Made by a program: the position numbers and the translations under genes. This document shows, piece by piece, positions 1 through 9,447 of a stretch of 41,957 bases of DNA. Numbering within the stretch: position 1 is the first letter of the stretch; each line of letters opens with the position of its first letter. The notes under the pieces were generated by a model. The model made no database searches and had not been told where the DNA came from. It saw only the letters and a program-made list of their open reading frames with translations. Origin of the DNA: Limosilactobacillus viscerum (lineage in GTDB: Bacteria; Bacillota; Bacilli; Lactobacillales; Lactobacillaceae); NCBI RefSeq assembly GCF_947387525.1, contig NZ_CANDNW010000014.1:1-41957 (forward strand). Reading direction: 5' to 3'.

Positions 1-63
1 AATTATCAAACACCTTTGGAAGTATTCATGAAGTATATTACAGATGACCAATTTCTAATTTAA
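1..63 (+). CDS. C-terminal fragment of a gene entering from the left edge, possibly an IS30-type transposase
   Basis: Frame 1 is open from the first base for 20 codons and ends in TAA at 61-63. The visible residues begin NYQTPLEVFMKY. An N-[YF]-x-T-P-x-[EA]-x-F pattern close to the stop is typical of the C-terminus of IS30-family transposases in lactobacilli. Only 20 residues are present, so the family call rests on one short motif. No catalytic DDE residues are in the window and no inverted repeat could be confirmed. It converges with lepA, with a terminator-like hairpin between them. It could also be the end of an unrelated gene. Confidence 0.4.
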   Translation, partial: NYQTPLEVFMKYITDDQFLI

Positions 64-81
64 ATTGACATTCCGGGACAT

Positions 82-110
82 AAAAAAATGAGGCCAATGA
101 TTGGTCCCAT
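82..110 (-). terminator. Likely lepA terminator
   Basis: Read on the minus strand, a CCAAT/ATTGG stem with imperfect flanking pairs is followed by a run of seven T (A7 at 82-88 on the plus strand). It lies about 75 bases downstream of the lepA stop. The outer part of the stem is imperfect, so strength is uncertain. Confidence 0.5.
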
Positions 111-185
111 TCTTTAATTTGTGGATAATTAAGATTTAAAATAGGTCTAATTATCGACCAACAGCAAAATAAAAACTGTTATTAA

Positions 186-2027
186 TTACTTCCCATCAAC
201 TTCTTCATCGGTCTTCAAAACAGCCATGAAGGCTTCCTGAGGGATATCAACCTTACCAACGGCCTTCATCCGCTTCTTGCCTCGCTTCTGCTTTTCTAGC
301 AGCTTAGCACGACGGTCAGGGTCACCGGTGTGAATCCGAGCAGTAACATCCTTCCGGTAAGCCTTAATGTTCGTCCGCGCAATGATCTTAGAACCAATTG
401 CCGCCTGAATCGGAATTTCAAAGTTTTGCCGCGGGATAATCTTCTTCAGCTTCGACGTAATCTCACGCCCCCGCTCCGCAGCAAAGTCCTTGTGGGCAAT
501 AAAGCTCAGTGCATCGACCTTATCACCGTTTAACAGGATATCGATCTTCACCAGACTGCTTGGCTTGTACTCATCAATTTCATAATCCATTGATGCATAG
601 CCACGGGTCGAACTCTTCAACTTATCAAAGAAGTCAAAGATAATTTCTGACAACGGAACATGATAAATCACGTTTACCCGGGTATCACTCAGGTATTCCA
701 TCGTCTCGAAAATTCCCCGCTTCCGTTGGCACAGCTCCATTACCGGGCCGACATAGTCATTTGGCACCATGATCGAAGCCTTTACATATGGTTCCTTAAT
801 CGCCTTAATCGATGAAGCATCCGGCATTTCAGCAGGGTTCTCCACCTCAACCGTACTACCATCAGCCAGGTCAACATGATAGGTAACAGAAGGGGCCGTC
901 GTAATCAGGTCAAGGTTAAACTCCCGTTCTAGCCGTTCCTGAACCACGTCCATGTGTAGCAAGCCCAAAAAACCACACCGGAAACCAAAGCCAAGTGCTT
1001 GGGAACTTTCTGGTTCAAACACCAGCGCCGCATCATTTAATTGCAATTTTTCCAATGCTTCCCGCAAGTCATTGAACTTTGCATTATCAGTTGGGTACAA
1101 ACCGGCGTACACCATCGGCGTCATTTGCCGGTAACCGGCCAGTGGCTTGTCCGTTGGATTATTAGCATCCGTAACAGTATCACCAACCCGGGTATCCTTG
1201 ATGTCCTTAATTGCCGCGGTAATGTAACCAACATCCCCCGCCATCAAGACATCACGAGCGAGTGGCTTTGGTGAGTTAATCCCCACCTCAGCTACTTCAT
1301 ACTCGGTTCCGCTGTTCATCAGCCGAATCTTATCACCCTTCTTGACCGTTCCTTCAAATACCCGTACGGAGAGAACGACGCCGCGGTAATCATCGTATTT
1401 TGAATCAAAGATCAGTGCCTTTAGTGGCGCCGTTAAGTCTCCAGTTGGCGCAGGAACATCCTTAACAATCTTCTCAAGGACCTTGTCAACGTTTAATCCA
1501 GTTTTTGCACTAACATTTACAGCCTCATCAGTCTCCAAGCCAATTTCGTCCTCAATCTGCTTCTTCGTTCCCTCTGGGTCGGCAGATGGTAAGTCAACCT
1601 TATTAATCACTGGCAGGATTTCAAGGTCATTGTCAAGTGCCAGGTAAACATTGGCCAGGGTTTGTGCTTCCACCCCCTGGGTAGCGTCAACAACCAAGAT
1701 TGCACCTTCACAAGCCGCCAGCGACCGTGAAACTTCGTAAGAGAAGTCGACGTGTCCTGGAGTGTCAATTAAGTGGAAAATATAGTCCTGCCCATCCTTT
1801 GCATGGTACGTTAAGGCCACGGCATTCAACTTGATTGTAATTCCCCGTTCACGCTCAAGGGGCATATCATCAAGTATTTGATCTTTCATTTCACGTTTGC
1901 TAATGGAATCCGTCATTTCCAAAATCCGGTCCGCAAGGGTAGACTTCCCATGGTCAATATGGGCCACAATTGAGAAGTTCCGGATATGCTTTTGACGCTC
2001 CTTCATTTCATCGAGACTCATCGTCAT
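186..2027 (-). CDS. lepA: Elongation factor 4 (ribosomal back-translocase LepA)
   Basis: A 613-residue translational GTPase, the usual length for LepA/EF-4, which acts on stalled ribosomes and moves tRNAs back one step. The P-loop AHIDHGKS is at residues 22-29, followed by the switch I segment RGITIK, the G3 box DTPGH near residue 91 and the G4 box NKVD near 145. The basic LepA-specific C-terminal domain is present ([14 protein letters not shown]). The ATG at 2027 is followed by a second ATG two codons later; neither has a strong Shine-Dalgarno sequence, so the exact start is uncertain by six bases. It lies after dnaJ in the same direction but behind a terminator-like hairpin and its own extended -10 promoter, so it is probably transcribed separately from the heat-shock operon. 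Confidence 0.97.
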   Translation of the reverse strand: MTMSLDEMKERQKHIRNFSIVAHIDHGKSTLADRILEMTDSISKREMKDQILDDMPLERERGITIKLNAVALTYHAKDGQDYIFHLIDTPGHVDFSYEVSRSLAACEGAILVVDATQGVEAQTLANVYLALDNDLEILPVINKVDLPSADPEGTKKQIEDEIGLETDEAVNVSAKTGLNVDKVLEKIVKDVPAPTGDLTAPLKALIFDSKYDDYRGVVLSVRVFEGTVKKGDKIRLMNSGTEYEVAEVGINSPKPLARDVLMAGDVGYITAAIKDIKDTRVGDTVTDANNPTDKPLAGYRQMTPMVYAGLYPTDNAKFNDLREALEKLQLNDAALVFEPESSQALGFGFRCGFLGLLHMDVVQERLEREFNLDLITTAPSVTYHVDLADGSTVEVENPAEMPDASSIKAIKEPYVKASIMVPNDYVGPVMELCQRKRGIFETMEYLSDTRVNVIYHVPLSEIIFDFFDKLKSSTRGYASMDYEIDEYKPSSLVKIDILLNGDKVDALSFIAHKDFAAERGREITSKLKKIIPRQNFEIPIQAAIGSKIIARTNIKAYRKDVTARIHTGDPDRRAKLLEKQKRGKKRMKAVGKVDIPQEAFMAVLKTDEEVDGK

Positions 2028-2063
2028 ATTAATTCACTACTTTCTACGAAAATACTACTTAAT

Positions 2064-2072
2064 AGTATAACA
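2064..2072 (-). promoter_or_regulatory. Extended -10 promoter for lepA
   Basis: On the minus strand TATACT (2064-2069) is preceded by TG one base upstream (TGtTATACT), about 37 bases before the lepA start. No good -35 hexamer is seen at 17 bases, which fits an extended -10 promoter. It lies just downstream of the dnaJ terminator hairpin. Confidence 0.5.
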
Positions 2073-2093
2073 GAGAATTGGCAAAGACACGAA

Positions 2094-2124
2094 AAAGAGA
2101 CTGGGAATTAAACTCAGTCTCTTT
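2094..2124. terminator. dnaJ terminator, AAAGAGACTGG-type hairpin
   Basis: AAAGAGACTG pairs with CAGTCTCTTT around a short loop. On the minus strand the hairpin is followed by TTTTTCG. It lies about 40 bases after the dnaJ stop. The same stem recurs at 7467, 35852 and 38003, so it belongs to a dispersed family of intergenic terminator hairpins. Confidence 0.7.
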
Positions 2125-2162
2125 GCTGTCTTAAAGATAAATCCTAGCTTTAGATTTCAATT

Positions 2163-3329
2163 CTAACGATCTTCAAAGGCATCCTTAAGCTTATCTAAAA
2201 CGGACTTTTTAACGCCCTTAACATCCTCACCACTAGCAGCAGCGAAGGCCAGCATTGCCTCCCGTTGCCGCTTATTCAGGTTCTTAGGCGTCTTTACATG
2301 GACAGTAACGTGTTCATCGCCAGTCCCCTTGCCATTCAAGTAAGGAACTCCCTTGCCACGAAGGCGGAAATTGGTTTCCGACTGAGTACCAGCAGGAACC
2401 TTTAAGTCAACGTCACCGTGGACGGTTTTAACCTTAATTTCATCACCAAGGGCTGCTTGAGCAAAGGTGATGTCGCGATCCACGTAAATGGTCGTACCGT
2501 CACGCCGGAACTCACGGCTCGGCGTTACCCGGAAGATAATGTACAAATCACCAGCGGGGCCACCATTTTCACCAGCATCCCCTTGGCCTTGTAACCGCAT
2601 CTGTTGACCGTCATCAACCCCGGCAGGAACCTTAACTTCTAGTTCGTGTTTTTCGTGAACGTGACCCGAACCGTGGCAGGTTTCACAACGGTCCTCTGGC
2701 TTTAATACCTTACCGGAACCATTACATTCTGGACAGGTTGTCTGCGTCTGCATATTGCCCAGTGGCGTCTGACGGACAGTAACGATTACCCCGCTACCGC
2801 CACAACGTTTACAAGTTGTTGCCGACTTGCCAGGCTTAGCACCAGTCCCGTGACAGGTCTTACATTGGGCATCACGGTCATACTTAATGGTGGTCGTCTC
2901 ACCAAAGATCGCATCCATAAACTTCAACGTCATGGCATACTGCAAATCACGTCCAGGACGTGGTGCACTTGGGTCCCGCCGTGCACGACCGCCGCCACCG
3001 AAGAATTGACTAAAGATGTCATCAAAGCCACCAGCACCGGCACCACCAAAGCCCTGGCCAAATCCTTGACCAAAGCCGCCAGCGCCACCACCGAAGCCTT
3101 GGCCAGCTTGTGGGCCGGCGGAACCGAACTGGTCGTATTGGGCCCGCTTCTGAGAATCGCTGAGGACATCATAAGCTTCGTTAATTTGCTTAAACTTTTC
3201 TTCCGCACCGGGTTCATGGTTAACATCCGGGTGGTACTTAGCGGCGAGGCGCCGGTAAGCATGCTTGATATCCGCTTCGGATGCATCCTTAGAAACACCC
3301 AAAATATCATAATAGTTCTTTTCTGCCAT
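2163..3329 (-). CDS. dnaJ: Co-chaperone DnaJ (Hsp40)
   Basis: A 388-residue type I J-protein that delivers substrates to DnaK and stimulates its ATPase. The J-domain HPD motif is at residues 33-35, a Gly/Phe-rich linker runs from about 75 to 112, and four CxxCxGxG-type zinc motifs start near residues 156, 173, 199 and 215. C-terminal substrate-binding domains follow. Length and domain order are those of full-length bacterial DnaJ. The ATG at 3329 is preceded on the minus strand by GAGGG. It is the last gene of hrcA-grpE-dnaK-dnaJ, but a hairpin lies between it and dnaK, so dnaJ may be expressed below the rest of the operon. Confidence 0.98.
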   Translation of the reverse strand: MAEKNYYDILGVSKDASEADIKHAYRRLAAKYHPDVNHEPGAEEKFKQINEAYDVLSDSQKRAQYDQFGSAGPQAGQGFGGGAGGFGQGFGQGFGGAGAGGFDDIFSQFFGGGGRARRDPSAPRPGRDLQYAMTLKFMDAIFGETTTIKYDRDAQCKTCHGTGAKPGKSATTCKRCGGSGVIVTVRQTPLGNMQTQTTCPECNGSGKVLKPEDRCETCHGSGHVHEKHELEVKVPAGVDDGQQMRLQGQGDAGENGGPAGDLYIIFRVTPSREFRRDGTTIYVDRDITFAQAALGDEIKVKTVHGDVDLKVPAGTQSETNFRLRGKGVPYLNGKGTGDEHVTVHVKTPKNLNKRQREAMLAFAAASGEDVKGVKKSVLDKLKDAFEDR

Positions 3330-3385
3330 TTATATCCCTCACAACTTAATTGCTTGTTTAGTTATACCACAAGTGGGAAAGGAAA

Positions 3386-3424
3386 GTAAAAGCCAAAGTC
3401 CCCATTTTGGCCTTTAGCTTTTAC
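3386..3424 (-). terminator. Intercistronic hairpin between dnaK and dnaJ
   Basis: On the minus strand AAAAGC-t-AAAG pairs with CTTT-g-GCTTTT around a 13-base loop, within the 114-base gap between dnaK and dnaJ. The T tract is poor (ACTTTCC follows), so it is more likely a weak attenuator or mRNA-processing/stability hairpin than a full terminator. Confidence 0.5.
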
Positions 3425-3443
3425 ATCTCTTAGCAATTATTGA

Positions 3444-5309
3444 TTACTTCTTGTCGTCTGGGGTAACGTCCTTGAAGTCACCATCAACGGTGTTACCGTC
3501 ATTACCATTAGCGTTACCATTACCACTGCCAGCATTGCCACCATTTGGTTGAGCACCGCCTTGTTGGCCTTGTGCCTTTTGGTAAAGCTTGACGGAAAGG
3601 TCTTGGATAACCTTGTTCAAGGCGTCCTTCTTAGCCTTCATGTCGTCAAGGTTGCCGCTTTCCTTTGCCTTCTTCAGGTCGTCACGGGCACTTTCAGCCT
3701 TCTTGATGTCATCTTCAGGAACCTTGCCCTTAACTTCCTTCAACGTCTTGTCAACTTGGAAGAGTTCTTGGTCAACTTCATTCTTTAAGTCAACTTCTTC
3801 CTTCTTCTTCTTGTCGGCTTCGGCGTGTTCCTCGGCATCCTTCTTCATCTTTTCAATTTCTTCATCGCTCAGGCCAGAGTTGGACTTAATAACAATCTTT
3901 TGTTCCTTACCAGTCCCCATGTCCTTAGCAGAAACATTAACAATCCCGTTCTTGTCAATGTCGAAGGTAACCTTGATTTGAGGAACACCACGTGGGGCAG
4001 CAGGAATGTCTGTCAGTTGGAAGTTCCCTAAGGTCTTGTTATCAGCGGCCATTGGACGTTCACCTTGAAGAACGTGGATATCAACGGCTGATTGGTTATC
4101 AGCAGCAGTAGAGAAGATTTGACTCTTAGAAGTTGGGATAGTAGTGTTCCGGTCAATCAACTTGGTGAAGACACCACCCATGGTTTCAATCCCCAGTGAC
4201 AGTGGCGTAACATCAAGCAGAACAACGTCCTTAACATCACCAGTCAGGACCCCACCTTGGATAGCAGCACCAAGGGCAACGGCTTCATCAGGGTTGATGG
4301 AGTGGTTAGGTTCCTTACCAGTCAATTCCTTAACCATTTCTTGAACAGCTGGGATACGGGTTGAACCACCATTAAGAATAACTTCATCAATGTCATCAAA
4401 TGACAGGTCGGCATCCTTTAAGGCGTTCAGAACTGGTTGCTTCGTCCGTTCAACTAAGTCGTTGGTCAGTTGGTTGAATTGGGCACGAGTCAAACTCTTT
4501 TCAAGGTGAAGTGGACCATTTTCACCAGATGAAATGAATGGCAGGCTAATTTGAGCTTCTTGAACACCAGAAAGGTCCTTCTTAGCCTTTTCAGCAGCAT
4601 CCTTCAACCGTTGCAAAGCCATCTTGTCTTGAGAAAGGTCAACACCATGTTCTTCCTTGAAGCCATCGATTAACCAGTCCATGATCTTTTGGTCAAAGTC
4701 ATCCCCACCAAGGTGTGTATCACCGTTAGTTGAGAGAACTTGGAAGACACCGTCACCTAATTCCAGGATGGAAACATCGAAGGTCCCACCACCAAGATCA
4801 TAAACCAGGATCTTTTCATCCTTGTCCTTCTTGTCCAGGCCATAAGCCAGAGAAGAAGCAGTTGGTTCGTTGATGATCCGCTTTACATCCAGACCAGCAA
4901 TCTTACCAGCATCCTTAGTTGCTTGACGTTGAGCATCGTTGAAGTATGCAGGAACAGTAATAACGGCCTTGTCAACCGTGTCACCAATGTAATCTTCGGC
5001 GTACTTCTTCAAGTATTGAAGAATCATTGCTGAAATTTCTTGTGGAGTGTACTTCTTACCGTCAACTTCAACGGTGTATCCTGCTTCACCCATGTGACTC
5101 TTAATTGATACAATCGTGTTTGGATTAGTAATTGCTTGCCGCTTAGCTACTTCACCAACTTGGGTTTCACCATTCTTAAATGAAACGACAGATGGAGTCG
5201 TCCGACTACCTTCTGGGTTTGTAATAATCTTTGGCTCGTTACCTTCCATAACGGCAACGGCGGAGTTAGTAGTACCTAAATCAATACCAATAATCTTGTT
5301 ACTTGCCAT
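3444..5309 (-). CDS. dnaK: Chaperone DnaK (Hsp70)
   Basis: A 621-residue Hsp70. The N-terminal phosphate-binding loop reads [11 protein letters not shown] at residues 8-18, the second phosphate motif DLGGGTFD follows, and the adenosine-binding region includes [11 protein letters not shown]. The substrate-binding domain is recognisable by TPLSLGIET and the helical lid ends in a Gly/Asn-rich tail followed by an acidic end. It binds exposed hydrophobic peptides in an ATP cycle run by DnaJ and GrpE in the cytoplasm. The ATG at 5309 follows an AGAGGGA ribosome site. It is 23 bases after grpE, so the two are co-transcribed under the upstream CIRCE operator. Confidence 0.99.
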   Translation of the reverse strand: MASNKIIGIDLGTTNSAVAVMEGNEPKIITNPEGSRTTPSVVSFKNGETQVGEVAKRQAITNPNTIVSIKSHMGEAGYTVEVDGKKYTPQEISAMILQYLKKYAEDYIGDTVDKAVITVPAYFNDAQRQATKDAGKIAGLDVKRIINEPTASSLAYGLDKKDKDEKILVYDLGGGTFDVSILELGDGVFQVLSTNGDTHLGGDDFDQKIMDWLIDGFKEEHGVDLSQDKMALQRLKDAAEKAKKDLSGVQEAQISLPFISSGENGPLHLEKSLTRAQFNQLTNDLVERTKQPVLNALKDADLSFDDIDEVILNGGSTRIPAVQEMVKELTGKEPNHSINPDEAVALGAAIQGGVLTGDVKDVVLLDVTPLSLGIETMGGVFTKLIDRNTTIPTSKSQIFSTAADNQSAVDIHVLQGERPMAADNKTLGNFQLTDIPAAPRGVPQIKVTFDIDKNGIVNVSAKDMGTGKEQKIVIKSNSGLSDEEIEKMKKDAEEHAEADKKKKEEVDLKNEVDQELFQVDKTLKEVKGKVPEDDIKKAESARDDLKKAKESGNLDDMKAKKDALNKVIQDLSVKLYQKAQGQQGGAQPNGGNAGSGNGNANGNDGNTVDGDFKDVTPDDKK

Positions 5310-5332
5310 TGTTTATTCCCTCTCTTAATTTA

Positions 5333-5902
5333 TTATTGTGCTACAACAACCATTGCTGGGCGTAAAACACGGTCCTTTAACTGATAACCAGCTTGGAGAA
5401 CTTTAACCACCGTGTCGGCCTTTTGACCATCTTCCACCGGAACAGTTTGTACTGCCTGGTGCATCGTTGGGTCAAAGGGTTTGCCCTCTGCCGGGATCTC
5501 GGTAATACCGTGATCCGTCAGTGCAGCCATTAAATGGTCGTGAACCATTTGGATCCCCTTCTTCAGTTGCTTACCATTTTCATCAGTAACTTCGATGGTC
5601 AGCGCCCGCTTCAGGTTATCCAAGACTGGCAAAACGCTCTTCGCAAGGTCTTGCCCGTCATATTTAAGTATTTGCGCCCGTTCTTTATTAAAGCGGTTAG
5701 TCATATTCTGAATTTCCGCTTCCGCACGCAGATATTTATCATCTTTATCCGCTAACTGCTTTTTAAGGTCCGCAACTTCCTTCTTCAATTCAGCTGTCGG
5801 ATCCTTCTTCTCACTTGCAGTTTGCTTCGTTTGTTTAGCTGATTCTTTCTTATCAGCTGCCGCTTGCTTTGCGGTTTGTTGGTCTTTTTCCTTCTCTGCC
5901 AA
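5333..5902 (-). CDS. grpE: Nucleotide exchange factor GrpE
   Basis: A 189-residue GrpE. The N-terminal 60 residues are Lys/Gln/Glu-rich low complexity and lead into a coiled coil (ADLKKQLADKDDKYLRA). The C-terminal beta domain has the family signature near its end (VVKVLQAGYQLKDRVLRPAMV). It releases ADP from DnaK. The start is TTG at 5902: on the minus strand an AGGAGG lies eight bases upstream, and no ATG gives the conserved N-terminal region. It is 12 bases after hrcA, in the same operon. Confidence 0.96.
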   Translation of the reverse strand: MAEKEKDQQTAKQAAADKKESAKQTKQTASEKKDPTAELKKEVADLKKQLADKDDKYLRAEAEIQNMTNRFNKERAQILKYDGQDLAKSVLPVLDNLKRALTIEVTDENGKQLKKGIQMVHDHLMAALTDHGITEIPAEGKPFDPTMHQAVQTVPVEDGQKADTVVKVLQAGYQLKDRVLRPAMVVVAQ

Positions 5903-5914
5903 ATGACTCGCCTC

Positions 5915-6967
5915 CTATGAATCGTAGTAATGTCGGTAGAAATCAAGCAGCCGTTTTGCCAACTCCTGGCGAAAGGCGTTAACAATTCCAATCGTCCGGG
6001 AATATGGCATCCGCGTTGGTCCCAGTACCGCAATAATGCCTTTACCATACTGGTCGACATTGTACTTCGCGGTGATTAAACTATAATCATTTAAGACCTG
6101 GTCCTTTGAAATTTCGGAACCAATCTTAACGTTAATCGTATCATCATCGGAAGAACCAGTCTCAAGGAGGTTCGACAGTTCATCGTTTTGGTCAAGCAGG
6201 CTGTATAACGCTTGCAGTGTCCGGGGATCCTGGTTATTAGAGAAGCCCAGGATATTCAACCGTCCACCAACGAAGAACCGCTCCCGCGAGGCCCTTGATA
6301 CCACGTTATCAAACAAGTCTAAGAAACCATCGGCGCCGTGCATGTAATGCATAATCCGCATCGGAATATCATCATTCAGGCGCTTGACAACCTCAACTAG
6401 TGGAAGGCCAACCAACTGGTCGTTAATCATCCGTACCACTGCCTCTAGTGCTTCCGTATCAAAGTTACGCGGTAACGTAAATGGCTGACTCTCAACATCG
6501 CCGCTGTCAGTAACCAGGATTGCAATTACCTTTTGGTTACCGAGTGGAACAACCCGGAAGCCACTTAGGTGAACATCGGACTGCTCTGGCTTTAACGTGA
6601 ATGCAGTGTAAGAAGTCAGTTCTGATAAGATATCTGCCGAGTGCGACACAATCTCATCAATCTTCTGGAAGCTGGTCCCTAGCGAGTTCTGGATAACTAC
6701 TAGGTCGTTATCGGTGACTGCTCCAGGATCAAGCAGGTGGTCAACGTAGAACCGGTAACCCTTCTTTGAAGGCACCCGTCCGGATGAGGAGTGCTCCTTA
6801 GCAACGAGGCCTTGGTCTTCAAGGACCGCCATCTCGTTTCTAATGGTGGCTGAACTAACCTTAAACGGTAACTGTTCAGCCAGGTGCTTTGACCCGACCG
6901 GTTGACCTGTCGACGTGTATTGACGTACAATCGCTTGCAGGATCTTCTTTTGACGTTGTGTTAGCAT
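5915..6967 (-). CDS. hrcA: Heat-inducible transcription repressor HrcA
   Basis: A 350-residue HrcA. The N-terminal winged helix starts MLTQRQKKILQAIV and contains the conserved VSSATIRNEMA recognition segment; the GAF-like and dimerisation regions follow. HrcA binds CIRCE and represses heat-shock genes until chaperone demand rises. I chose the ATG at 6967 with AAGGGATG upstream. An upstream GTG at 6991 is possible in frame but lies inside the CIRCE element and adds eight residues not typical of HrcA. It is the first gene of the operon and represses itself through the CIRCE at 6985-7011. Confidence 0.96.
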   Translation of the reverse strand: MLTQRQKKILQAIVRQYTSTGQPVGSKHLAEQLPFKVSSATIRNEMAVLEDQGLVAKEHSSSGRVPSKKGYRFYVDHLLDPGAVTDNDLVVIQNSLGTSFQKIDEIVSHSADILSELTSYTAFTLKPEQSDVHLSGFRVVPLGNQKVIAILVTDSGDVESQPFTLPRNFDTEALEAVVRMINDQLVGLPLVEVVKRLNDDIPMRIMHYMHGADGFLDLFDNVVSRASRERFFVGGRLNILGFSNNQDPRTLQALYSLLDQNDELSNLLETGSSDDDTINVKIGSEISKDQVLNDYSLITAKYNVDQYGKGIIAVLGPTRMPYSRTIGIVNAFRQELAKRLLDFYRHYYDS

Positions 6968-6984
6968 TTTGATCACATCCCTTT

Positions 6985-7011
6985 TTAGCACTCTTTAGGG
7001 CTAAGTGCTAA
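6985..7011. promoter_or_regulatory. CIRCE operator
   Basis: TTAGCACTC, a nine-base spacer, then AAGTGCTAA. This matches the HrcA-binding CIRCE consensus (TTAGCACTC-N9-GAGTGCTAA) at 17 of 18 positions, the one change being G to A at the start of the right arm. It lies between the hrcA promoter and the hrcA start. Confidence 0.95.
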
Positions 7012-7022
7012 ACACACTGTAT

Positions 7023-7051
7023 AATATACCAATCACCCGTCTAAAAGTCAA
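7023..7051 (-). promoter_or_regulatory. SigA-type promoter of hrcA-grpE-dnaK
   Basis: On the minus strand TTGACT (7046-7051) and TATATT (7023-7028) are separated by 17 bases. The expected transcription start falls just before or at the CIRCE element, the normal arrangement for HrcA repression. Confidence 0.75.
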
Positions 7052-7085
7052 GGAATGTCAAACTTTTTTCAAAGGAGTTTTGATT

Positions 7086-7454
7086 TTGAACAAACAAGAA
7101 CGATATATCAAGCCAAAGAACGCACGAGAAGCAATGGAGTTGATCCAAAAGCTCTTTAATAGCTACCGCAGTGCTCCCCTCACCCAGGAACTGCTTAATT
7201 ACCATAATAATCTTGTCTTTCGCCTCGGCAGCGACATCCACGATGCTGCAGTTCAAGAAGGCGACCAAGAATTATTAAAGGATCTAAGTACAATGAGTGA
7301 CGCGATGCGGCGATGGACCGCCATTCGCCTCTCGGGACGGCCATTTAATTTTAAGCTCCGGCATTTCAAGCCCGTGAGCGAAAACGGAACTAAGTTTAAA
7401 CGGCAAGTTCATAAGATTCACCAATCTGGTGGTTACCGCGCAAGTCGTCATTAG
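7086..7454 (+). CDS. Small basic protein of unknown function, divergent from hrcA
   Basis: An open frame of 122 codons. I chose TTG at 7086 because GGAG at 7074-7077 lies eight bases upstream. The frame stays open to an ATG at 7005, but that start lies within the hrcA promoter/CIRCE region and lacks a ribosome site. The product starts NKQERYIKP after the initiator, has a helical middle and a strongly basic C-terminal 45 residues ending GGYRASRH. No signal peptide, membrane segment or known motif is visible and I do not recognise the family. It shares its upstream region with the CIRCE-controlled hrcA promoter and ends at a strong hairpin that also serves ribF. Confidence 0.75.
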   Translation: MNKQERYIKPKNAREAMELIQKLFNSYRSAPLTQELLNYHNNLVFRLGSDIHDAAVQEGDQELLKDLSTMSDAMRRWTAIRLSGRPFNFKLRHFKPVSENGTKFKRQVHKIHQSGGYRASRH

Positions 7455-7466
7455 TACTAGATAGTT

Positions 7467-7513
7467 AAAGAGACTGGAAAGGAAGGTTCAACCTTTTCTT
7501 CCAGTCTCTTTTT
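7467..7513. terminator. Bidirectional terminator, AAAGAGACTGG-type hairpin
   Basis: AAAGAGACTGGAA plus GGAAGGTT pairs with AACCTTTTC plus TTCCAGTCTCTTT around a one-base centre, followed by T residues on the plus strand and preceded by A residues. It sits between two convergent genes, the small plus-strand gene and ribF, and can terminate both. It is the longest member of the repeated hairpin family in this window. Confidence 0.85.
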
Positions 7514-8469
7514 TAATCTTTTATTCCCGCCAAAAAGTCTCGTGACCGTTGTTCATCCTTTTTCATCTGGGTGACTAACTCATCGGCACCGGCAAACTTA
7601 ACTTCGCCGCGAAGATACTGGTGCCAGCGAACCTTGACTTCTTCACCGTAAATCATCCGGTTGAAATCAAAGAGATAAATTTCAACTGTCCGCTTCGGGG
7701 CCTTGCCAAAGGTTATGTTATAACCAACACTGGCCATCCCACCATACCACTGACCATTAACTTCTACTTCAGTGGTATAGACCCCAACTCCGGGAATCAG
7801 TTCTGGCGTTGGTGCCTCAATATTAGCAGTTGGGAAGCCCAGTGTCCGGCCACGTGCTAGTCCGTGCACCACAATTCCCGTCGTGGTATAGACATAGCCT
7901 AGTTCCTTGTTTGCTTCTGCCAGTTCCTGACCACCCGCAATCTGTTGTCGGATTGCTCGTGAACCGACTTTAGCCGCTGGATCTCCTGCTAGCGTAAATT
8001 TGGGTACCGTCACAACCTCAAACCGTCCCTGTGCATATCCTGGTAACCGGTCCATGGTGGCAACCTCTTTCTGACCATACGTATGGTCAAAACCGGCTAC
8101 CACAACCTGGCTATGAAAGCCCAGCAGGTACTGTTCAACAAATTCTTCCGGAGTTTGACTCGCGTATGCTGATGTAAAGCTGACCAGGTAAACAATGTTG
8201 ACACCCAATTTTTCTAACAGTTCCAACTTCCGCTCAGTTATTGACAGGTATTTAAACCCGTCCTTGTATTGGTGATAGACAATCCCTGGCGCATGACTGT
8301 AGGTCAAAACCGCTAATGGTAACTTTTTTTCATCCGCAATTTTTCGTGCAGTCTTGATTACGGCTTGGTGCCCACGGTGAACACCATCAAAGAAGCCCAT
8401 TGCTAAAACAACCGGTCCTGCAGGAATTAAACGGTGGTCAAGCGGGTGCTGAATCTTGATTACTTGCAA
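7513..8469 (-). CDS. ribF: Bifunctional riboflavin kinase / FAD synthetase
   Basis: A 318-residue two-domain enzyme that phosphorylates riboflavin to FMN and adenylates FMN to FAD. The N-terminal nucleotidyltransferase motif GFFDGVHRGH is at residues 25-34, with GFDHTYG at 126-132 and the SRAIRQQI element near 170. The C-terminal flavokinase motif GRTLGFPTAN is at 207-216. The start is TTG at 8469 with GGAGG seven bases upstream. It is 11 bases after truB, the usual truB-ribF pairing, and ends at a shared convergent terminator. Confidence 0.97.
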   Translation of the reverse strand: MQVIKIQHPLDHRLIPAGPVVLAMGFFDGVHRGHQAVIKTARKIADEKKLPLAVLTYSHAPGIVYHQYKDGFKYLSITERKLELLEKLGVNIVYLVSFTSAYASQTPEEFVEQYLLGFHSQVVVAGFDHTYGQKEVATMDRLPGYAQGRFEVVTVPKFTLAGDPAAKVGSRAIRQQIAGGQELAEANKELGYVYTTTGIVVHGLARGRTLGFPTANIEAPTPELIPGVGVYTTEVEVNGQWYGGMASVGYNITFGKAPKRTVEIYLFDFNRMIYGEEVKVRWHQYLRGEVKFAGADELVTQMKKDEQRSRDFLAGIKD

Positions 8470-8480
8470 ACTAAAGCCTC

Positions 8481-9383
8481 CTACTTTACAGAAAACATTT
8501 TGGTTGGCTTGAAGTGGTGGTCTGGTGTCCGGTGGTAAAGTGCTTTAACCGCTCCATCGTATTTCAGCACCACCGCCTCATCAGCTGGCTTAACTTCATC
8601 CTCACGTAGCCAACCGCCATTTTGGACCGCCTTCCACTGCTTATCTGACAGCTCGAATGTTGGATAATCCTTTAGCGCGTAGTCAAGTGGGTAAAGGTAG
8701 CGGTTGATTGTTTGACTAGCAACCGCGTCTTGCACATCAGTAAGGCTTAATGTCTGGTCAATCGAAAAGCCACCACTTTCCAATCGCGTCAACCATTTCA
8801 TTGCCCCAGGATAACCGAGCAGGCGGGCTAAGTCAACAACCAGTGTCCGGACATATGTCCCCTTCGTACAAGCAACCTTGAAGAAAACATGTTGTTCTTT
8901 ATTTTCGGCATCATACTGGTTACGGAGCAGGTCAAATTGCTTGATCGTTACCTGGCGCCGTGGCCGTTCTACCTTTTCACCGGCGCGGGCATATTCATAT
9001 AGACGCTTTCCTTTCACCTTTACCGCTGAATACATCGGTGGGATCTGCGTGATTTCCCCGGTCAATTTCGCCATGGCAGCTTTAACCTGGTCATCAGTAA
9101 CCGCTTGATCAACTGCCGCCCGCTCGATAACCTCGCCATCAAAATCTTCCGTTTCGGTAGCCCGGCCAATTACCAGTTCTCCTTGGTATACTTTTCCCGA
9201 CTGCATCAGGTATTCAACCACCTTAGTAGCACTGCCGACACAGATTGGTAAAACACCATCCACTGATGGGTCAAGAGTCCCCGAATGACCTATTTTCTTG
9301 GTCTTTAAAATTCGACGTAAGCGGCTAACACAGTCAAAACTGGTCATTCCCCGCTCTTTATATAAAGGAATTATTCCATCCAT
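8481..9383 (-). CDS. truB: tRNA pseudouridine(55) synthase TruB
   Basis: A 300-residue pseudouridine synthase that modifies U55 in the T loop of tRNAs. The catalytic motif GHSGTLDPSVDGVLP contains the nucleophile Asp38; the family more often reads GHTGTLDPxAxGVL. The tRNA-binding segment YSAVKVKGKRLYEYAR and the KGTYVRTLVVDL motif are present, and a C-terminal PUA-like extension follows. The ATG at 9383 has GGAGGATC upstream. A strong hairpin separates it from rbfA, so truB-ribF may be partly uncoupled from the nusA-infB operon. Confidence 0.97.
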   Translation of the reverse strand: MDGIIPLYKERGMTSFDCVSRLRRILKTKKIGHSGTLDPSVDGVLPICVGSATKVVEYLMQSGKVYQGELVIGRATETEDFDGEVIERAAVDQAVTDDQVKAAMAKLTGEITQIPPMYSAVKVKGKRLYEYARAGEKVERPRRQVTIKQFDLLRNQYDAENKEQHVFFKVACTKGTYVRTLVVDLARLLGYPGAMKWLTRLESGGFSIDQTLSLTDVQDAVASQTINRYLYPLDYALKDYPTFELSDKQWKAVQNGGWLREDEVKPADEAVVLKYDGAVKALYHRTPDHHFKPTKMFSVK

Positions 9384-9403
9384 TTTTCTTGATCCTCCGT
9401 ATA

Positions 9404-9443
9404 TAAAAAAGGGAGCGGTTAGCTATGCCATCCCGCTCCCTTT
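9404..9443 (-). terminator. Terminator or attenuator between rbfA and truB
   Basis: AAAGGGAGCGG (9408-9418 on the plus strand) pairs with CCGCTCCCTTT (9433-9443) around a 14-base loop. On the minus strand six T follow. It lies in the 64-base gap after rbfA and is a good intrinsic terminator by shape. Confidence 0.8.
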
Positions 9444-9447
9444 GTAA

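Noticed and set aside
2850-3389. Plus-strand frames opposite dnaJ, dnaK, infB and polC
   Set aside because: They are reverse-complement frames of highly expressed genes with biased codon use; none has its own start signals or recognisable domains.
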